A stretch of 64,000 bases of DNA from Antrodiella citrinella. Its lineage: Eukaryota; Basidiomycota; Agaricomycetes; Polyporales; Steccherinaceae. Positions 36,411 through 49,131 of the stretch are shown piece by piece (position 1 is the first letter of the stretch; every line of letters begins with the position of its first letter). Below the pieces are notes generated by a model. The model had not been told where the DNA came from. It did no database searches and worked only from the letters and a program-made list of their open reading frames with translations. The position numbers were made by a program, and so were the translations under genes. The stretch covers positions 124,001 to 188,000 of the forward strand of contig SGPM01000016.1 in NCBI GenBank assembly GCA_004802725.1, written 5' to 3'.

Positions 36411-38808
36411 GTTTATCTTTGACACTGATAGATTTGAGTCGGGGGCGGGGAATAAGTATACCTCTTGATGCACCTCCATATTTAAGCATCAAGGCCAGAT
36501 AGCGGAGGGTCTGCACGGCAAGGACAATATCGTAAACTCAGCGCAGTAATAGATTACGCCGCGGATCCAGGGCTAACTCGAACACGTTCATCTATTGGGA
36601 CGACGCCTGCCGGTCGAGGAAGAAGGTTCATAGTAGCTGGACACCATCTCGACCAAAACGTGCCGCGCCGGAGAGAGCGGTGGCCGCCCTGTCACATTGC
36701 GAGTTGACAGCGAAATGAAGGACTGCGTGTCTAGTGAGTCAGAATAGGGCTAGTATTGTTGGCGGAACGCTTGCATGTGGCAAGGAGCACGCAAGGATTG
36801 ATGCAGATGCCACTGACTCGTCGGCCAGCCCTCGACAGATGGACTCCGAGGAGCGCTCATAGTCGTACGGCAAAACTAGGTCCCTATTAGTATTAGTAGT
36901 GACAACGTACTCGGCACCATTCAGATACCAGCAGGTGCCTCGTGCAGTGTATAGAGATCCCATAAGGCAAATCTTGAACGATTGCAGCTTGCGCGAACAA
37001 TTTCCTATTTCATACACAGAAGACTGGCAGTCCAAATGTGTACCTAGTGCTTCCTAGATTCGTGAGCAAATGTGAAAGAAAAGAATGAGTGGCCTCGTGC
37101 ATCTTGAGCTTATCAGGACTCCGAGATATTCAGTCGAACGAAAGTCGCAAACAAGTCGGAAATCGAGAGTAAGGAGGATCCCGCCCTGACGAAAACTCTA
37201 TTCCATCAGATCAATACTCGTTTAGATCAGATACTTTGATCGGGATCGGCCCTTTCACATCACAACGCTGGAACGTCACACAATTGAACGTATGCATATG
37301 TTAACCGACTGAGTAGACTATACAGTCGGAGGTTCAACGTTCAGAGCTGCATACGTTCAAATTTCGAACAAAATGCACAAGTTGACCCCCTATTTCGAGC
37401 GGTCATTCGACAGGGACCTATGAGGGTCTACTGATCGGATTGTCTAGTACAACAGTCTCAGGCTGACGAATCGAACAAGCTTCCTTCAACACTACTTAGT
37501 AGCAGCGCTAGCAGCTAGTAGCTTCTCGAGGCTCGACTCGGAGCTCTTCATAAGTACTCCCTCAGCCACGCCCGTGCGATGTACCTTCTGTTCCCTCACA
37601 AACTATAGTGAAGTAGGAGCCGGTTCATAGATGTCCGAGGGATATACAAGACGATTGCCGTGAGACGCGGCGGCTTCGACTCTGGACCCGCATGCCAAAC
37701 ATGCAATGTCAATTCAAAGTTACAGGTAACGCGCACTGAAAGGATTTCTGCACAGTATCCCGTTTTTAAGCTCTCAGCAGTCTAACATAGTTGCAGAACC
37801 GCTGACATATAGCATGATCATCAATGAAGAACTGTTGTGCCATGGCGAGTCGGAGCGCAGGTAGACTGGGCCATGTCACACTAGTGCTCACATCATAGAT
37901 CCGACAGTCTAGGGAGCCGACGTTCCAAGCATTCAGTGCAATTACAATCAAGGGGAAGAGAGCGTAAGGATCTGACGACCCCGCGGAAGTTCAGGCAGGT
38001 AATTCACTGGGCCCATCTTACCGATAGCGTAGCTAACCGACACCGCTGCATTTCCAGACCCAAGACATCCGGTTCACAGACAAGGCACGGGCAAGTGGAA
38101 CATTTAGGCAGAGGTTTGGGCCTGATTGTGAGAATAGTTTCATGCAAGGCCGGAGATTCCTTGAAGTTACAACTTGGTGTCGGTGAAACTGTTGTTGTGT
38201 GGACCATTAATAACTATGCAGGGAAACAAATTGTGTATGGTTCACTGTGTCTCATCGTGATAGGCATCCCTACTGAAGCAGACGAGTCCCTGCCTAGGTG
38301 CGAGTGACTCGGAGGTCTTCTTCGCATCCCGCGAGCCTCAGGCAGATGTAGTCGAGGACAGCTGCCACATGCACAGCTTGCCATTGGCTATGGACTTGTA
38401 CTGGATAGCTGGTGATATTTACCACTAATACTGAATAGCATAAATGTGACGCTCGGTGGATTAAGTACAACGGTAAGGGCAATGGACACGCGTCCCTGAG
38501 AATTAGTTGGACAAGGAGGAGGAGCAAAAACATATCATTCACGACCAAGAGTCAAGACATGTCTAAAGTGCTGGGTCTCGATGTAGGAAAGTGCGCGAAT
38601 CTGAGGACTGATAAAATAATTTGTATAGTAGATCCGTGAACTATCATGTCTACTTATGAGGAGATACGCAGGAATTCCATGTCATGCATTCACCGTCTAA
38701 CCAAGAATACGAAGACAGGCTACAAGAAGAGAGTAGCATAGCCGCTCGAAGTGCATCTTGTGCCAATAATCTAGCATAAGCAAATTCCAGAGCCAGACTT
38801 TACACATG
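36411..38808. other. 2.4-kb gene-poor region between the two acyl ligase genes
   Basis: No gene I can support. The open frames are short, lack ATG starts or recognisable domains. A long imperfect hairpin at 37282-37363 is listed separately. The first 100 nt should contain the promoter of paralogue A. Confidence 0.45.
37282..37363. repeat. 82-nt imperfect hairpin, possible MITE relic
   Basis: Outer arms TTGAACGTATGCA (37284-37296) and TGCATACGTTCAA (37348-37360) are exact reverse complements. Inside lie CCGACTG (about 37305-37311) and CAGTCGG (about 37323-37329), giving a nested stem with a short loop. The hairpin stands alone in gene-poor DNA between duplicated genes. A miniature inverted-repeat element or a transcribed hairpin is possible; target-site duplications were not clear. 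Confidence 0.45.
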
Positions 38809-41477
38809 TCACAAGTGTGACGCGGGAGAAGGCGAGGAGCCTTTCCGTCTTTCCCACTCGGCCTTTGCCAGTTCACGCAGCGGAGCCTTCATGATTTTCC
38901 CCGAGGGTGTCATAGCTGTCGAAAAAGAATCATGAATACAGTCATGCTAAAATTTGGTCATGACCCGGATGAAACTCACCGAAGGGGGCGTCTTGAACGA
39001 TGACAAGGACCGGCACGGCGAACTTTGGCAGCCTTCGGGAATTGGTCAGTCAGCAGACAAAATTTCCCTCTTGCTTTCGTTGCATAAATGCTGAACACGT
39101 ACGTTTTCCGGGTGATCTCAACGACCTCGGACTCCTTGACTTTTCCGTGATATGCGGGCTTTATGGAGACAACCGCTGCAACAAGTTCCCCAAGACGGTC
39201 ATCGGGCACACCAACGGCAGCAGCAGCATCAATACGTGTGTCATTGTAGAGAGCGTTCTCGACAGTGGATGAGTCCTAACCGAGAGAAAATCCATGAACA
39301 CGAGGCTGGGATGAGCGCAAGGAAGACCCACAATGTTCTCTCCTCCGCGGATGATCAGATCCTTGACTGCATACTGGATGAGTGAACGAACACGTCAGAT
39401 GCAAGGATAAACACTTTACTTCGGTCGCGAATGTAAATAAATCCTTCCTCATCCATGACACCAAGGTCGCCACTCTTGAACCAACCATCTTGAGTAAGAG
39501 CCTTGCTTGTGGCAGCTGATGAAATATTATGATCCTTCTTGGACACCCTGATCGTAAATGCACTGCTTACCAGGTTCCCGCCAGTAACTCTTCATAACGT
39601 CGGGACCGCGACTACATAGATATAGGGTTAGGCTCGGGGATCGACAATAAGACATGATATCATACAGCCAAAGCTCGCCAACGTGACCGCGTGGGACTTC
39701 TTCATCGTCGCGCATGATCTTGCACTCGACAACGGGGCAAGGCAGTCCTCTGTTCGATGGAGCACCGCTTCAGTCTGCAGTATATTAGCCATAATGAAAA
39801 GGACTTACGTGGATGTTGGACGGGCATCGTAATCCTCGCCGGCTACCGAAACGGCGGTGGAGTTAGTCTCTGTAAGACCATAAGCTTGCGAGCTGACGCA
39901 CAGCAGGGTCGTACAACAGGTCAGTTTATATACATCACCTGTGAACAGAAAAGCTCACAGTACGGCTTTAGGAAACACGGCCTTCACTCTCGCAGGAAGT
40001 TGTTCAGGGGGAATCGCACCACCGAACATCACGTTCTCAATCTGTAGCGATGATATAGGGCTGTTGATCATGTCTGAGACAATCGCGGGCACCCTATTCC
40101 TCATATATTAGTAGGTGACGACGTCATAGTCAAAGCGATCCTCGTACCCTCCAGCGGTCTGTATGTTTTCGAGTTTGATCAATCTACACAGCTAGGCGTC
40201 AACTTCGCAGAGGCGTGAAGAATGTTGTGGTCTTACTTCATGGCTAGATAGTAAATGATTAGTTCAATGATGCAGAAAATGTAGACAAACATTGGCTGAC
40301 CTTCTTCGGTGTTCCACTTTGGCATGATGATCACCTTCGCACCGAACGCTGCGGACATCATCTGCGAGGCCTTGAATATATCAGAATGAAATATACTTCG
40401 ATTTACTCACAACTGTAGCATTCCCGCCTGTTACATGGAAGAGCGGTACGGACAGAAGGACTCCGCGCTGTAGACCGTTGTCCGGACCGGGAAGATCCAA
40501 GCCAGCACGGAGCTTCGCCCTTGCGAGTGCATATGTCACCTTTCTCCCTCCGGTCAGAGATGTATTCATTTATTAGAAACTTATTAAAGCTCACGTTTGG
40601 AAGGTTAGTGATGAATTGTCGATGTGTGCTCAATACGCCCTTCGGCAATCCAGTTCTGACATTCGACTGAGCGTGAGAAACGAGCAATACCACCATAAGG
40701 AGCCCAACATACGTTCCAGAGGTGAAGAAGATGGCTGCGCTGTCCTCAGGGATCATTTGTGGATCGCCGAGAGTTACTTTGGACGGATTTACTCGGTGCC
40801 GAGCGCGAAAATCCGACCACGTCGTAATACCTTGCCATTGAGAAACCTCGCTATCCAGTACAACAATTTCCGAGCTACATTGTTGCAGTGCATGAACGGA
40901 AGGTGCGAGTCGCTCAGCCCGCTCGCGATCCACGAAAATCAGTCTGTTCTCGGTCTTGTTCAGACAATGCAGCAAGGGATCTAAGGGCAACCATCTACCG
41001 CAAAGAGTTGAGACATGAAAATGCATGATAAAGACGCACGTACGCATTGACGAGGACCGAGACAGCGCCAATAAGATGGCAAGCCCAGAATACGATAATG
41101 TATTCAGGAAGGTTACGAGCGCAGATTGCTATTCTGTCTCCCTTCTTCACCCCATACGCGTCCGCAAATATGGATGCCAATGAGTGGGAGTCTTGAAACA
41201 CTTCGTCAAAGGTCCACCTCTGGCCTTGGTACACCATATACGTCTTGTTCTTGTACAATGCAGCGCATCGTATCCAGAAGTGGCGTAAGGACGGATCGAT
41301 ATTCTTGTAGACGCGGTATATTCTATCATCCACGACACGTGTTTCTGTTTCATAAGGTGAACCAGGCCCCGTCAGTATTGCGTCACCTAAAAGACCGTGC
41401 ACAAGGTCAATACGGACATATGTAGACAGAAACTGAAGAGACCAACATTCCGCAAGAGTGCGTTTAGGTGTCCACAT
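38809..41477 (-). CDS. AMP-dependent acyl-CoA synthetase/ligase-like enzyme (paralogue B)
   Basis: Begins MWTPKRTLAEC and ends ...SPASHL. Motifs: KKGDRIAICARNLPEY, AIFFTSG with TGLPKGV (A3), SVPLFHVTGG, SQAYGLTETNS (A5), RGHVGELWLY, RGPDVMKSYWREPG, GDLGVMDEEGFIYIRDRS (A7-A8), VKDLIIRGGENI, DDRLGELVAAVV, and an intact C-terminal TPSGKIMKAPLRELAK (A10) with the catalytic lysine. It shares starts, intron positions and order of motifs with paralogue A, so the pair arose by tandem duplication. Fungal relatives are annotated as long-chain fatty-acid or 4-coumarate-like CoA ligases; the real substrate is unknown. There is no clear peroxisomal C-terminal signal (ends SHL, a weak SKL-like variant). 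Exon borders were only partly traced. Confidence 0.9.
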
Positions 41478-42420
41478 TTTGGGTGGGTGATGGAACGAGT
41501 TGGAGGGGAAGAGGGTGGAAATAACGCGACAGATTTCCAGTCAGCTCTATAGACTGTCCATCGGCTAATGGTCCGAGTTTTTCCCTGCCATTTCCCATGC
41601 ATAACAGGTCAACGTCCTGAATCAACAAATATCAGTAGCCAGAACAGAAGGCCCATGCCACCTGGCCGGTCTCAACGGTGAGTTGTTTGTACCGACCACT
41701 TCCACATCAACAGGGCAAGTCAGGCGACCCTTCGAGGATGGTAGGGGCAACGTGACGACGCGCAATCGCCTACGACCGCGATCAGTAAATCGAATACCTA
41801 ACAAATGATATGTACAGGTAAATTCGTCATAACTTCAGATGAGAGCAGGGTAGATGCAAGGTAGATGTGTTGAACCAGGAGACGGTCCAAGAACTACCAA
41901 GAGCAACATCGATCGACTGGCCTGTTTCTTCAAATTCTTCGCATGTTTTTGGCGCCTTGAACTTATCAGTCACGATTCACAACGCAGTGCTATGCTATAG
42001 CTGGGACGCGATGAGTGCTTGGGAAACCATCATCACGTCAAGCTTCAAGACTGGCCTCGTTATAAAAGAGGTTTTACTTCGAATGAGTTTCTTCAACTTT
42101 CCTGAGATCCTAACGAGGGGACGCCGCAAGAAAGACGCATTTGGACGAGATAAGCGCCCTCCTTCAACGCGGTTCGGGTGCGGAGGTACGACTTGGGTAC
42201 GACTTTCGAATAACTTTCAAGCACTCCTTCCTCAACGACCAGACAGCCCACACAACATCCACTATCCGAGTTCTGACACTGTCTTGAGTTTCACGACAGT
42301 TGAACCAGTCGACCTGGTCTGGCAGAGGCCTTGCGAACTTCGCTTGCATGACGTCCGACCTCTCGTTCACTTCAGCTTAGATCCTCTATCGCTCTACTAC
42401 TACAAGGATATTCGGCTGCC
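41478..42420. other. Intergenic region upstream of IQGAP gene
   Basis: A TATAAAA at about 42061 lies 360 nt before the IQGAP start. An open frame (41867-42598) crosses into the IQGAP gene in another frame and has no recognisable domain, so it is not called. No repeat was noticed. Confidence 0.45.
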
Positions 42421-45400
42421 ATGGACAGATCAAACGCTTACTCTCCAGTACAGCGGACCGATGCTTCGTCTTCGTCTTCGGCCTCCGCTTCGCCAGGTCC
42501 ATTTGCGTACCAGACGCGTCTTTTGGAGCGAACGACGTCCCGAGGTAGTACAGCATCCTTGTCTCGTGCAGGCTCCCAAACAGCTAAGGGGATTCTAACA
42601 AACCCAACGGGAGCGTCGGCCACTCGAAGATGGACACCGACACATCGCGTGGGTGGGAGTTTGGATGTAGTGAGGGGAAAGTGGGAGGCTATATCAAACC
42701 CGTCCTCCGATGACACTGGGAGCACGGTCGAGAATGTCTCGGAACGTTCGCCGCCATCATCTACGATCACTCCAACTAGGCCTACGCGCTACACGAGCTT
42801 GCTTTCATCTGCTCGTCGAAACTCAGAGAGAGAACCACTTCCCGAGCCGGAGTATAGCACCCCAACCGCGCTGAAGCGTCGAACTTTACCAGCACCCATA
42901 ATCGCGTCACCACTGTCCCCGAATACCACAGGAGTGACGGTGGAGAGCCCTGACTCTCCGACTTCCTCCTTCTCTACCCCGACCACCGCTCGTATCCATC
43001 TACCGATTTCTAGTCCTCTGCAGACATCTTCGGACAGACCGCTTGGCTCATATATCGCGTCACCTACTATATCTCGCCCGGAATACAGTGCTCCTTACCG
43101 GACGCGCCGTGCCAATACTCTTGAGAGCGTTAATCCCGTTTCGACTGGTTCATCGACTGCATCGGAGGTTGGATCGGTTTCTTCCACAACATCTCGTACT
43201 TCATTTGCATTCTCGGATACACCCTCTCCTTCGAGCAACCTACATCGACGACCTACCTCCCTTTATAATGGTTCTTTTCCGGTACCATTGTCATCGCCAG
43301 ACAAGCCAAATTTCTCGAATCGGACTCCTGTGCGATCTTTGTCTGCATCCCCAACCAAACAGTTGGCGTCGCCGTCACCCGTGCCATCTGTAATGTCCCC
43401 AAGGCCCTATGCGAGCTCTTATATGCAAAAGAAAGCCTCGAAATACGGTGACACCCTCGTCGCTGGACGCAAGTTTGGGCGACACCTTCCGCGCATTGCT
43501 AGTGGGGATGGACCAGAAGAACCTGTCGTAGAGATCCAGAAACACGAGGAACCTGCACCTCGTACGGCAGAGCCCGTTGACGACCGACGCTTCCGACGGG
43601 AGGAACGGCAAAGGCGCATGCGAGAGTGGCAAGTACCACCATCACCGGAGAAGGCGATATTTTCAGATGCCGTAGTTCCAGGCGCAACACACGGAGATGA
43701 TGTAGTTGGCGTTCCTGGTCGAGTACGTCTTTCCAGGAATAAGGCTGCACCGACGTCCCCAACGGCGCCGCTACCGTCGTCACGCCTCACCCGAGGTTTG
43801 TGGGCAGATGTACAGCGCAACTTGATTCAAGCATACGAGTATCTATGTCACGTTGGAGAGGCACAACAATGGATTGAGGGATGTCTTGGCCAGGAACTAG
43901 GCTTCGGTGTTGTTGAAATGGAGGAGGGCATGCGGAATGGTGTAGTTCTGGCCAAGTTAGTGCGAGTTTTCATGGGAGAGGCTGCTGTGCGCAAGATCTA
44001 TGAGGTCAGAGCTCTACAAACCATTACTATTTGACCTCACTGCATCGTCAATATCCAGGCCCCAAAACTAGATTTCAGGCATTCAGATAACATCAACCAT
44101 TTCTTCAATTTCGTTCGTCATGTTGGATTACCCGAGGTATGTGTCTTTATCCTCGTTTCATCTAGCCACTAAGTAATGCTGCACGCAGAGCTTTATCTTC
44201 GAACTCACTGATCTCTACGAGAAGAAGAACTTTCCCAAGGTCATCTATTGTATCCATGCATTAAGGTATTGTGGTATCTTCAACTAATTTATCGTCTCTC
44301 ATCGCATCAATTAGTCACTTGCTTGCACGAAGAGGAATGGCGGAGCGGATAGGAAATCTTCTTGGACAACTGCAGTTCTCTGACGATCAGCTGCAGAGAA
44401 CGCAGAAGGGTCTGAAAGAGTCCGGTGTGGCGATGCCCAACTTTGGCAACGTTGGGCGAGAACTGGCGAAGGAGATCAATGAGGAACCCGAGGAAGAAGA
44501 GGAGACAGAGGATGAACGTAGGTTCGACATTTATACTTCCATGCGGGGTGTTGATCGCTACGATCAGGTCGTGATCGACTTCTATTGGAGAACGAAGCGT
44601 CGATCATAGCCATTCAAGCGCTAGGCCGTGCCTTCCTGGTACGGAAAGCCCAGGCAACTCAACGTGTTCGTATCCGTCTAGCGGAACGATATGTTCCCAA
44701 GATTCAGGCACATGCTCGAGCTGCTCTGACACGCAAACACCTGCATCATGACCGTGGACAGCGAGCCAATCTCAGTCAATGGGTTATAGCATTGCAGGCA
44801 CACGTCAGGGGTGTGCTCTTACGAAGACAATGGCGACTGAAGCTTCGCGCGATCAAGACGTTGGCACATGTTGCAGTAAAACTACAAGCTCAATCTCATG
44901 GCGTTCTCCAACGTCGAAGATTCCAGAAGTTCAAAGCGGCTATGCGCAACTCAAAGGTCTCCGTCGTCAAGCTTCAGTCACTTGCCCGTGCCAAAATCGC
45001 GCAAAGGACACACTCAGAGGTGGCCAAGACGTTCAGTCGACCTGTTGTCGTAGAATCAATTGTTGCCTTTCAAGCACATGCAAGAGCGGCTCTACTGAGG
45101 CGACGCATGAGGAAACAGCTCAGTCAATTGCGACACGCAACAACCGCCATAGCCGACCTCCAGGCTCATGCCCGAGGTGTCATCCTTCGACGAAGGGTCA
45201 GGACCCAGCTTGCAACTTTGGAGAATGTTGCAGACGTCGTAGTCCGTATACAGGCAGCTGTTCGGACCTATCTGGCGCGCAAGAGGCTCCTCATACTCAT
45301 TCGTGGTCTTCGGAAGGCAACCCCAGCTGTAGTCACCCTTCAGGCTCGTGCACGCGCCAATTTGGCTCGTCGACAACACGCGACTATGCAGAAGGCCCTG

Positions 45401-48400
45401 TCGGAAGTCAAGATCATTACATCTGTCGGTGGGTTGCAGTCATTGGCACGCGCTGCTTTGGCAAGGAACCGACACCGCGAACAAGCGAAACGTTTGGAAT
45501 TTGCGGAACCTGACGTTGTTGGCTTCCAAGCGACCGCCCGAGGAGTTCTGGCTCGCACTGAGTACTACGCTTGGCGGGACTTCCTCCATAGGAGCCATCC
45601 GCATGCCACGATCCTACAGGCCATGCTCCGTGGAGTGATGCAGAGGAGAAAGTTCCGTGCGAAGATTCAGTATTACCGCTCAAACTTGGACAAGATCATC
45701 CAGATCCAATCTCTCTACCGCGCAAAGGAGACACGCGAACAGTACAGGCAGCTCACGCTAGGGACGAATGTCAGCGTAGGCACCATCAAGAACTTCGTTC
45801 ATCTACTGGATGATTCCGAGGCGGACTTTCAGGAGGAGATCAAAGTGGAGCGACTCAGGACAGAGGTCGTAAAGCGTATCCGAGAGAATCAAGGTCTTGA
45901 GCATCATGTCAACGATCTGGATGTAAAGATCGCTCTCGTTGTCCAGAACGTGAAGAGTTTCGAGGATGTACTGAAGATTCGTCGCAGATATGGGGGTGAT
46001 AGTGCTGCGATACATGCAGCAAGAGCATCCGTCCTGGCTGCCCACGGCGATCCTTTTGCCGGTGCAAGCACCTTGGATCACACTGCGAAGCGCAAGCTCG
46101 AGCTGTACCAGCAGCTGTTCTATTCGCTACAGACCAGAGGCGAGTATCTCACCCGTCTGCTTGCCAGTGCGGCAACGGAACAAGACTGGGAGAAGAACCG
46201 AAGGCTGATTGAGCGGGTGGTCCTTACCTTGTTCGCCTACGGACACGACCGACGCGAAGATTATCTACTCTTGAAGTTCTTCCAGGTGAATTCAGCGACC
46301 CCATCTCGTATACAATGCTTGATTCTGACCAAAATACCAGACTGCGATCCACGACGAGATCATGAATGCCACCTCTACCCAGGTAATTGCTCGCGGCCAT
46401 CCCAGCTTTATCAATATGGTCGTGCAATATCTTCGACCGAAGCAAAGCGCGTACGTGCGGGACACTTTACAGGCTGTCATCCGCGAAGTTGTAGAATCAG
46501 AGGAGCTAGACCTCGAAGCTGATCCCAGTGTGGTGAGTACCGTCTTGGACCGAGTACAACACGATAACTTATATACTGTTGAAGATTTATCGCACTAGGA
46601 TCGACATGGAGGAGACGCGATCTGGTACAGCGAGCACTAAACCAAGAGATCTCCCGTTCCATCAGGCTGCAAAAGACCCGGATACTCGTGCAGAGTATAT
46701 TCGTCGTAAGCTCTGAATTTGACACAGCGTGTTTCGCCATTTAAGCCTCATTTCTAAAGATCTTCAACTTCTCGTGGGCCTGAGTCGAGCGTTCGTCACC
46801 GCCATTGTCCAATCTACGTCCCGTATGCCCTTCGCGATTCGCTTTTTGGCCCGCGAGACATTGGCTGCCCTGAAGGTATGTCTTACGCCGAGTTTTTGTC
46901 GTCACGCACTAATTAAAGCTGAAGCAAAAATTCCCCGACGCCAACAACGACGTTTATGCAACATGTATTGCAAGGCTCGTCTTCTACCGATTCATCAACC
47001 CAGCGATCATGTACGTATCCTGCAGTCAACTCTTGTAGAATCGACCATTGACTTGCCTCCAGTACCCCCGAGATGTTTGATATCGTATCTCATACTATTG
47101 ACATCGCCTCTCGGAAGAATTTGGCTCAGATCTCGCGAGTGCTCTCTCAGATCACGACGGGTGCGCTTTTTGGAGAAGAAAACCCTTGTTATGTCCCAAT
47201 CAACGACTTCGTTGGGGAGGCCATTCAAGAATTATCCACTTGGCTAATTCAAGGTGAGTTGTCTGATACACTAACGACCGGGTAAAATTGAACGAAGGTA
47301 TTGTTGCAGTCGCCGATGTCCAGGATGCCGAAACTCAATTCAATGCTCACGAATTCCTTGATGCAACTACTCAGCCAAAGGCTATTCACATCACTCCCAA
47401 CGAAGTATATACCATGCACAGCGTCCTCGCTCAGCATATGGATACCGTGGTTCGTATCAATATGTTGTCATTGATTACTCTCGATTTTGATTTTTTCATC
47501 AGGCTCCCGGTCGTGAGGATGAAGTGAGAGCCATACTAACAGAGTTGGATGGAGTTCCAAACATTGGCAACGATGAGCTCAACGATGCGCGAGATACCGC
47601 AATTGAGCTGCAACTCACCAATCGTTTCGCTCAAGTTCGAGGTGCGTGCTCTTGCGTACCAAGGTTATGAACTTGAACTTTCTGATCACGGCCGCGAATG
47701 GTCGAATAGATCCCCAAGCGGATGAGAAGGCATTGTGGGTGCAGGCGAAACGTGCTGTCCTTGCCATTCTTCGCGTACAACCGGCCCAAGACCTTGTGGA
47801 GTCCCTGATGCAACCTGTGACCGAAGAGCATGAGAATGCGTGGGAGGATATCATCGAGGAGACACAGCGGGAGATGGTGAAAAACCAACGGCGCATGCCT
47901 TCCACGACAGGTGCTGACTCTGCATACCGTTTGGAAGATATTCAATCGTGCGTATACAATTTGCACTCCGCATTCGTCGATTCTGAATTGTAATCGCAGT
48001 ATGAGCTTCCGGGAAGTCAAGGCTCACGCCATCTATTTCCTCCTCGAGCTCGAGAAGCAAGGGATGATTTCGAGACAGGATGGGTACCAGGGCATACTGA
48101 ACGCTATTGCCGGAGACGTGCGGAGTAAGAACCGTCGTCGTGTACAGCGTCAGCACGAAAGGGAGAACTTGGAGGAGGCAATGAAAGATCTGCAAGAACG
48201 CAAGAAACATTTTGAGGAGCAGATCAATAGTTATCATGACTATGTTGAGACGGCCATGAGCACCATGCAACGTGGCAAGGGGTACGTATGGGTATACTTT
48301 CGTAAGAGACTATGTTGCTGATATCTGTGTGTAGGAAGAAGCGTTTCACTATGCCCTTCACCAAGCAATATTTCCATCTGCGAGACCTGCAAAAGGCGGG

Positions 48401-48781
48401 AAAGTCTCCCCAATTCGGTTCGTTCAAGTACAGTGCTCAGCATTTCTACGACAAGGGGATCTTGCTATCCATCGACCAGTTCTCGCCTCGTCAGTTCGAC
48501 AAGATGGATATTGTCTTGTCATCAAATAGCGTGGGAATCTTCACTGTCGAGATCCTGAACAATGCTCTAGGGATCACTAACCGCGTTGCTGTGGGGGATG
48601 TCAAGATGGAGGACCTGCTGCAGGCTCAGTTCGAGAACAGGGCTTCTCTTTCGCTTTTCAACGGGTTGGCTAAGTTCAACCTAAATCTCTTGCTGTGGCA
48701 GATCAACAAGAAGTGAGTGTATTCAATCGAAAAGTATGCCGCACTTGACACTTATTCGTCTCCTTTAGGTTCTACGTCTGA
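42421..48781 (+). CDS. IQGAP-family RasGAP-related scaffold (Rng2/Iqg1-like)
   Basis: The first exon (42421-44004, 528 codons) encodes a 440-residue serine/proline-rich, probably disordered N-terminus, then the start of a calponin-homology domain (LTRGLWADVQRNLIQAYEYL, GVVLAKLVRVFMGE), completed in the next exons (DNINHFFNFVRHVGLPE, DLYEKKNFPKVIYCIHAL). From about 44600 to 45760 come 13 IQ-like repeats. The RasGAP-related domain follows (GHPSFINMVVQYLRPKQ, FYRFINPAI), then RasGAP_C near the end (FTKQYFHLRDL, SPQFGSFKYSA). The final exon adds FYV. These proteins organise the actomyosin contractile ring at cytokinesis, binding actin (CH) and calmodulin or myosin light chains (IQ). The family GAP domain usually lacks GAP activity. 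Reading phases agree where I checked them. Confidence 0.95.
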
Positions 48782-49131
48782 TAGTCTTTTTTCTGATACA
48801 CATTTGCTTTACTTTCACGACTCTAATGACTTAACGTCCTTCCGCTCTTGCATGCGCATGTTATCGTTGTATACAACACTGACCTCTTGTACCGCTAACA
48901 TACAATCATTTGAACTGTATTATCATTATTCCAATGAATTCCTTGCCCTCAATGTGGATAACAAGCACCGGTTCAAACATACTAGTCGAATTCACGCACA
49001 TCTTCGCCTCAAGTCTTATGGTTCCACGCGTAAATGTGCGCTAGGCTCAATAAGTCAGCTAGGCTCAAGGTCTTCGACATATGTTCATACAAAGGCATTC
49101 TAGTCATAAAGTGTAGCAAAAAGCTTGAAAT
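48782..49131. other. Interval between convergent 3' ends
   Basis: 350 nt with no gene. It holds the 3' untranslated regions of the IQGAP and MFS genes. Confidence 0.5.

Noticed and set aside
41867..42598. 243-residue open frame on the plus strand
   Set aside because: No recognisable domain; its second half overlaps the well-supported IQGAP start in another frame, giving Arg/Leu-rich shadow sequence.
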